From contig CAKZQS010000043.1 in NCBI GenBank assembly GCA_937141935.1, positions 89,152 through 145,043 on the forward strand: 55,892 nucleotides of DNA, in the 5' to 3' direction. The DNA is from an uncultured Ectothiorhodospiraceae bacterium. GTDB lineage: Bacteria > Pseudomonadota > Gammaproteobacteria > Nevskiales > Oceanococcaceae. The notes below the pieces were generated by a model. It was not told the DNA's origin. It saw only the letters and a list, made by a program, of their open reading frames with translations, and did no database searches. This document shows positions 52,398-55,892 of the stretch, one piece after another. The position numbers and the translations under genes were made by a program. Position 1 is the first letter of the stretch. The number at the start of each line of letters is the position of its first letter.

Positions 52398-53077
52398 GCC
52401 AGCGCACGGTGCTGACCGACATCGAGGGCACGACCTCCAGCATCGCCTTCGTGCACGAGGTGTTGTTCCCCTATGCGCGCCGGGCCCTGCCGGATTTCTT
52501 GCGTGAGCAGGCCGACCGCCCCGAGGTGCGCGCCGAGCTGAATGCCACGGCCATCGAGGCCGGCTGCGACCCATCCAACCTGCCGCTGCTGCAGGCGACG
52601 CTGCTGTCGTGGATGGAGGCCGACCGCAAGGTCACGCCGCTCAAGGCCCTGCAGGGCATGATCTGGCGCGAGGGTTATGCCCGCGGCGCGCTGCAAAGCC
52701 ATGTTTACCCGGATGCGGTGGCCGGGCTGCGCCGCTGGCATGCGCAGGGCCACCCGCTGGCGGTGTATTCCTCGGGCTCGGTCGAGGCGCAAAAGCAGCT
52801 CTTTGGGCATACCCAGGAGGGCGACCTGCGCGCGCTGTTCGGCCACTGGTTCGACACCCGGGTCGGCGGCAAGCGCGAGGCCGGCAGCTACGCGGCCATC
52901 GCCGAAAAGCTCGCGCAGGACCCCGCCGACATCCTGTTTTTGTCCGATGTGGCCGAGGAGCTGGACGCCGCGGCCGACGCCGGCCTGGGCACGACCCAGC
53001 TGCTGCGGCCGGAGGATGGCACCCAGCCGGCGCCCGGCCACCCGCAGGTGGCCCGCTTCGACGAGGTTCGGCCCTAG
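52394..53077 (+). CDS. mtnC: Enolase-phosphatase E1
   Basis: A 227-residue HAD-superfamily enzyme that enolises and dephosphorylates the mtnB product to acireductone. Motif I is the family-specific LTDIEGTTSSIAFV, followed by VYSSGSVEAQKQLFG and FLSDVAEELDAAADAG. The start at 52394 is set by the ATGA overlap with mtnD. It completes the aerobic mtnB-C-D segment; mtnA, mtnK/mtnN and the final transaminase are not here. It converges with murI. Confidence 0.95.
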   Translation: MSQRTVLTDIEGTTSSIAFVHEVLFPYARRALPDFLREQADRPEVRAELNATAIEAGCDPSNLPLLQATLLSWMEADRKVTPLKALQGMIWREGYARGALQSHVYPDAVAGLRRWHAQGHPLAVYSSGSVEAQKQLFGHTQEGDLRALFGHWFDTRVGGKREAGSYAAIAEKLAQDPADILFLSDVAEELDAAADAGLGTTQLLRPEDGTQPAPGHPQVARFDEVRP

Positions 53078-53142
53078 TTCGCGCGCACGCCCTGCCAGCC
53101 GCGCGCGGCGGTCCGGGCCATGAGCGGCTTGTGCGTGCCGAG

Positions 53143-54096
53143 CTAGTCCGGCGGCGGCGAGGCGGCCCGAGCGGGCGCGCTGCTGGCGCCGGGCGTCGCG
53201 GATGACGCGGGCGGCTGGCCGGCCCAGTCTCGCGCGCTGACCTCCAGCGCCGCCTGCGGCGCCAGGCCCAGCAGCGCGCGGGCGCGCGTGGCGAACAGCG
53301 TCACATCGCCGCTGGTCGACAGCCGCGGCGCGCAGGGCGCGGCCTCGGCCAGGGCCGCGCGTTGCGTGGCCGGCAGCACGCGCAGCACCTGCGCAGCCAC
53401 GGCGGGGGCCGGGTCGATGACCTCGACCCGCGGCCCGGCCAGTGCGCGGATCGTGTCCAGTGCGAAGGGGTAATGGGTGCAGCCCAGCACCAGCACGTCG
53501 GCGCCCGCCCGCACCATCGGCGGCACGATGCCGGCCAGCAGCGCGGCCACCGCCGCCTCGTCGCGGGCCTCGATGGCATCGACCAGCCCGGTGCAGGGAT
53601 CGGAGAGGATTTGCAGCTCGGGCGCGTAGCGGGCGCGGGTCTGCGCCAGCAGCTCGCCGGCCAGCGTCGCCGGCGTGGCCAGCAGGCCGACGATGCCGCT
53701 GCGGCTGCGCTGCGCCGCCGGCTTGATGGCCGGTTCCATGCCCACGAAAGGCGTACCGGGCTGCTGGGCGCGCAGCCAGTGCAGCGCCGCCGCCGAGGCG
53801 GTGTTGCAGGCCAGCACCAGCGTGCCGCAGCCCTGGGCCTGCAGGGCCGCACTGATGGCGGCGCAATAGCCCCGCAGCTCGATGACCGGGCGCGGGCCCC
53901 AGGGCACGCGGGCCTGGTCGGCGTGGTAGTGCACGGGCAGGCCCGGCGCCAGCGCGCGCAAGGCCCGCAGGACCGACAAGCCGCCCAGCCCCGAGTCGAA
54001 CAGGCCGACGGCGGGCCCTGTCGCGGACCCCGTGCCCGCCCGGGGCCGATCCCCGGCGGCAGGCGCGGGCTCAGGCGGCGAGTGCGGCCCAGTCAT
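53143..54096 (-). CDS. murI: Glutamate racemase
   Basis: A 317-residue racemase that supplies D-glutamate for peptidoglycan. FDSGLGGLSVLRAL, the first catalytic cysteine in LACNTASAAAL, and the second in LGCTHYPFALD are all present. There is a long Pro/Ala/Ser-rich C-terminal tail after WAGQPPASS. ATG 54096 is used, in the coding end of cysQ (26-bp overlap); an ATG at 54117 is also in frame. It is co-directional with and downstream of cysQ. Confidence 0.93.
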   Translation of the reverse strand: MTGPHSPPEPAPAAGDRPRAGTGSATGPAVGLFDSGLGGLSVLRALRALAPGLPVHYHADQARVPWGPRPVIELRGYCAAISAALQAQGCGTLVLACNTASAAALHWLRAQQPGTPFVGMEPAIKPAAQRSRSGIVGLLATPATLAGELLAQTRARYAPELQILSDPCTGLVDAIEARDEAAVAALLAGIVPPMVRAGADVLVLGCTHYPFALDTIRALAGPRVEVIDPAPAVAAQVLRVLPATQRAALAEAAPCAPRLSTSGDVTLFATRARALLGLAPQAALEVSARDWAGQPPASSATPGASSAPARAASPPPD

Positions 54097-54853
54097 GTTC
54101 GGCGACGCCGGCGGCAATGAACCAGGGGTTCAGGATGTCCGCCTTGGCGTTGTAGCGCAGCGGGCTGCCATCGGTGCGCAGCACCACGCCGCCCGCGGCC
54201 TCCAGCACGCATTGGCCGGCGGCGGTGTCCCACTCGCTGGTTGGGCCCAGACGCGGGTAGACATCGGCCGCGCCCTCGGCGATGCGGCAGAACTTCAGGC
54301 TGGAGCCTGCAGCGATGGGTTCGTGTGCCGGGCAGCGGGCCAGGAAGGTTTCGACCTCCGGGCTGCGGTGGCTGCGGCTGACCAGGATGCGCCAGACCGG
54401 CGGCAGCGCCGCCGTCTGGATCGCTTCGCGGTGGCCGTCCACCTCGCGCCAGGCGCCTTCGCCGACGCGGCCGGCCCAGCTGGCGCCGCCCAGCGCTGGC
54501 GCGTGCACCACGGCCGCGGTGGCGCGGCCGTTTTCGATCAGCGCGATGTTCACGGTGAACTCGCCGTTGCGCTTCAAGAACTCCTTGGTGCCGTCCAGCG
54601 GGTCGACCAGGAAGTAGCGCGACCAGCCGCCGCGGGTGGCGTAATCCGGCATGCCGCCTTCCTCGGACAGCAGCGGCAGCTCCGGCGCCAGCGCGGCCAG
54701 GCCGTCGCGAATGACCCGATGCGCGGCCAGGTCGGCAGCCGTCAGCGGCGAGTCGTCGGCCTTGGTCTGCACCGTTTCCGGGCGGTCGTAATGCTCGAGG
54801 ATCGCCGCGCCGGCACGGCGGGCGATGGCGAGCAGGTCGTCGAGGTCAATCAT
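54071..54853 (-). CDS. cysQ: 3'(2'),5'-bisphosphate nucleotidase CysQ
   Basis: A 260-residue Mg-dependent phosphatase of the inositol monophosphatase superfamily that recycles 3'-phosphoadenosine 5'-phosphate from sulfate assimilation. LLSEEGG, the metal-binding VDPLDGTKEF, RHPN-like ISRSHRSPE equivalents (VSRSHRSPEVETFL) and SEWDTAAGQCVLEAAGG are visible. Start ATG 54853. It is divergent from the YrfG-like gene, with 49 bp between their starts. Confidence 0.93.
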   Translation of the reverse strand: MIDLDDLLAIARRAGAAILEHYDRPETVQTKADDSPLTAADLAAHRVIRDGLAALAPELPLLSEEGGMPDYATRGGWSRYFLVDPLDGTKEFLKRNGEFTVNIALIENGRATAAVVHAPALGGASWAGRVGEGAWREVDGHREAIQTAALPPVWRILVSRSHRSPEVETFLARCPAHEPIAAGSSLKFCRIAEGAADVYPRLGPTSEWDTAAGQCVLEAAGGVVLRTDGSPLRYNAKADILNPWFIAAGVAEHDWAALAA

Positions 54854-54902
54854 CGGGCGAGAGCCTGGCGGGCGAAGCAGCGGCGCAAGCTACCATAGCC
54901 GC

Positions 54903-55592
54903 ATGAGCGAGCGCCCGACCCCCGACGGCCTGGACTGGGACCGTATCGATGCCGTGCTCTGCGACATGGACGGCACGCTGCTGGACCTGCGTTTCGACCA
55001 GCACTTCTGGGTCGAGGCGGTGCCGGCCGCCTGGGGCGCGCATCGCGGCATGGCCCTGGCCGAGGCGCAACAGGAGCTGCGGCCGCTGTTTGCACGCCAC
55101 AGCGGCACGCTGAACTGGTACTGCCTGGATTTCTGGACCCGCACGCTGGGCCTGGACGTGCGCGCGCTGAAACGCGACCTGGCCCACGGCATTGGCTACC
55201 TGCCGGGTATCGAGGCCGTGCTGGCCCGCCTGGCGCGCAGCGGCCGGGCCCGGCTGCTGGTGACCAATGCCCACCCGGATGTGCTGGCCATCAAGAACGA
55301 GCGCACCGGCCTGCTGGCGCATTTCGACAGCGCCTGGAGCACGCATGACTTCGGTGCGCCCAAGGAAGACCCGGAGTTTTGGCAGCGCTTTGCCCGGCGC
55401 AGCGGCGTGAACCTGGAACGCGCGCTGCTGCTGGATGATTCGGTGCCCGTGCTCGACGGCGCGCTGGGCGGCGGTGTGGGGCAGGTGGTGGGCATCTTGC
55501 GCCCCTCGACCGAACACCCGCCGCGCCCGGCCAGCGGCCGTTACCACGAGGTCCACAGCCTCGCCGAGCTGGACTGGGGCGACCTGGACTAG
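54903..55592 (+). CDS. yrfG: GMP/IMP 5'-nucleotidase, YrfG-type HAD phosphatase
   Basis: A 229-residue HAD phosphatase. Motif I is CDMDGTLLDLRFDQHFW, motif II LVTNAHPDVLAIK, the lysine in DFGAPKEDPEFW, and motif IV LLDDSVPVLDGALG. This fits the YrfG purine nucleotidase family. A TACCAT (54891-54896) only 6 bp upstream of the ATG is a possible -10, which would make the message leaderless; no ribosome-binding site is visible. It is divergent from cysQ. Confidence 0.86.
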   Translation: MSERPTPDGLDWDRIDAVLCDMDGTLLDLRFDQHFWVEAVPAAWGAHRGMALAEAQQELRPLFARHSGTLNWYCLDFWTRTLGLDVRALKRDLAHGIGYLPGIEAVLARLARSGRARLLVTNAHPDVLAIKNERTGLLAHFDSAWSTHDFGAPKEDPEFWQRFARRSGVNLERALLLDDSVPVLDGALGGGVGQVVGILRPSTEHPPRPASGRYHEVHSLAELDWGDLD

Positions 55593-55606
55593 AGGGACGC
55601 GGACCG

Positions 55607-55662
55607 GGGGGCTGAAGCCCCCGCCAGTCCGGCGCGGCCCGCAGGCTGTGAACCGCGGGCCG
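55607..55662. repeat. Two hairpins between convergent genes
   Basis: GGGGGCT/AGCCCCC (55607-55622) with a 2-nt loop and CGGCCCGC/GCGGGCCG (55635-55662) with a 12-nt loop. They lie between the YrfG-like stop and the convergent partial gene and may end both transcripts, though no T-run follows. Confidence 0.5.
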
Positions 55663-55670
55663 CCGGCGGC

Positions 55671-55892
55671 TTAATCCTGAGATTCGCCCGGGTTGGCGCC
55701 CTCGGGCTGGCCGCCCTGCGCGAAGGCCGCCAGCGCGGCGCGCGCCTCATCGGCGTCGGCCGCCGCGACGGCCAGGCGTTCGGCGAAATGCGAGCGGCCC
55801 ACGCCGGCCGTGTGCGCGACGTTGGCGAGCGATACGCCGGGGGTCGACAGCTCACGGGCGAAGGCGCCGGCCAGTTCGCGCAACGCGGCGTC
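55671..55892 (-). CDS. C-terminus of a polyketide-synthase-like protein (cut by window edge)
   Basis: Only 73 C-terminal residues are present; the frame is open to the right edge. The segment SLANVAHTAGVGRSHFAERLAV, with DADEARAALAAFAQGG after it, resembles the region that follows the ketosynthase in type I polyketide synthases (typically YTLQxGRxxFxxRLAV). Here the protein stops soon after it, with a Gln/Gly/Glu/Asp-rich tail. Whether a ketosynthase precedes it cannot be seen in this window. Confidence 0.45.
   Translation of the reverse strand, partial: DAALRELAGAFARELSTPGVSLANVAHTAGVGRSHFAERLAVAAADADEARAALAAFAQGGQPEGANPGESQD

Noticed and set aside
1-55892. CRISPR arrays, insertion sequences, prophage or plasmid features
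   Set aside because: No regularly spaced repeats of CRISPR type, no transposase, integrase or phage structural genes, and composition is even throughout.

Overview
The window is about 56 kb of very GC-rich, tightly packed chromosomal DNA from a gammaproteobacterium. Gene order points that way: rpoZ-spoT, ftsY-ftsE-ftsX-rpoH, comF divergent from bioBFD, and a Pseudomonas/Xanthomonas-type aa3/caa3 cytochrome oxidase locus (coxB-coxA-small protein-ctaG-coxC, a DUF2909 protein, SURF1, a Sco-like protein, ctaA, ctaB). A Xanthomonadales/Nevskiales-like lineage is my best guess from the GC content, the WS/DGAT acyltransferase and this gene order, but no rRNA or phylogeny supports it here. Almost all of the sequence is coding. 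At least eleven gene pairs share an ATGA or GTGA stop/start overlap. I found no tRNA, rRNA, CRISPR array, prophage or insertion sequence.

Left end (1-5.5 kb): the 3' part of a yjbH-type exopolysaccharide outer-membrane gene and a GfcB/YjbF-like lipoprotein (+), facing a GtrA/GtrB/DUF2298 set (-) that looks like a three-component lipid-linked glycosylation system. 5.5-11.6 kb: rpoZ, spoT, ridA, recG and ubiA (+): transcription, stringent response, imine detoxification, replication restart and ubiquinone synthesis. 11.7-15.3 kb: comF (-) and bioBFD (+), with a near-perfect BirA operator lying inside the comF reading frame. 15.3-23.4 kb: cytochrome c oxidase structural and assembly genes, including a 42-codon membrane protein, with a strong terminator after coxC.

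23.4-32.7 kb (-): a DUF1295 membrane protein; rpoH under a promoter overlapped by a CIRCE (HrcA) operator; ftsY-ftsE-ftsX; and a coupled thiD-thiE-hemL-dedA/lssY operon. 32.7-33.1 kb is the only sizeable non-coding stretch and carries DnaA-box-like sites. 33.2-37.3 kb (-): a thrombospondin-type-3 lipoprotein, an OmpA/OprF-like porin with the same calcium-binding repeat, and an M13 metallopeptidase. 37.4-43.1 kb (-): a wax-ester-synthase/DGAT acyltransferase translationally coupled to an RND adaptor and pump, with no outer-membrane channel gene.

43.1-56 kb: a hairpin-rich intergenic block, sufT, a hypothetical secreted protein, a membrane-anchored class III nucleotide cyclase whose purine-recognition residues look non-canonical, an SRPBCC-SixA-rhomboid operon, tesB, an AarF/ABC1 kinase, a DUF4382-like lipoprotein, methionine salvage genes mtnB-mtnD-mtnC, murI, cysQ, a YrfG-type nucleotidase, and at the right edge the C-terminus of a protein resembling the region after a polyketide ketosynthase. 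The observations most worth following up are the regulatory sites (CIRCE at rpoH, BirA inside comF), the SpoT synthetase motif, the acyltransferase-RND operon, the GtrAB-DUF2298 set, the cyclase active site and the hairpin array at 43.2-43.4 kb. No single feature is clearly a brand-new defence or mobile system.
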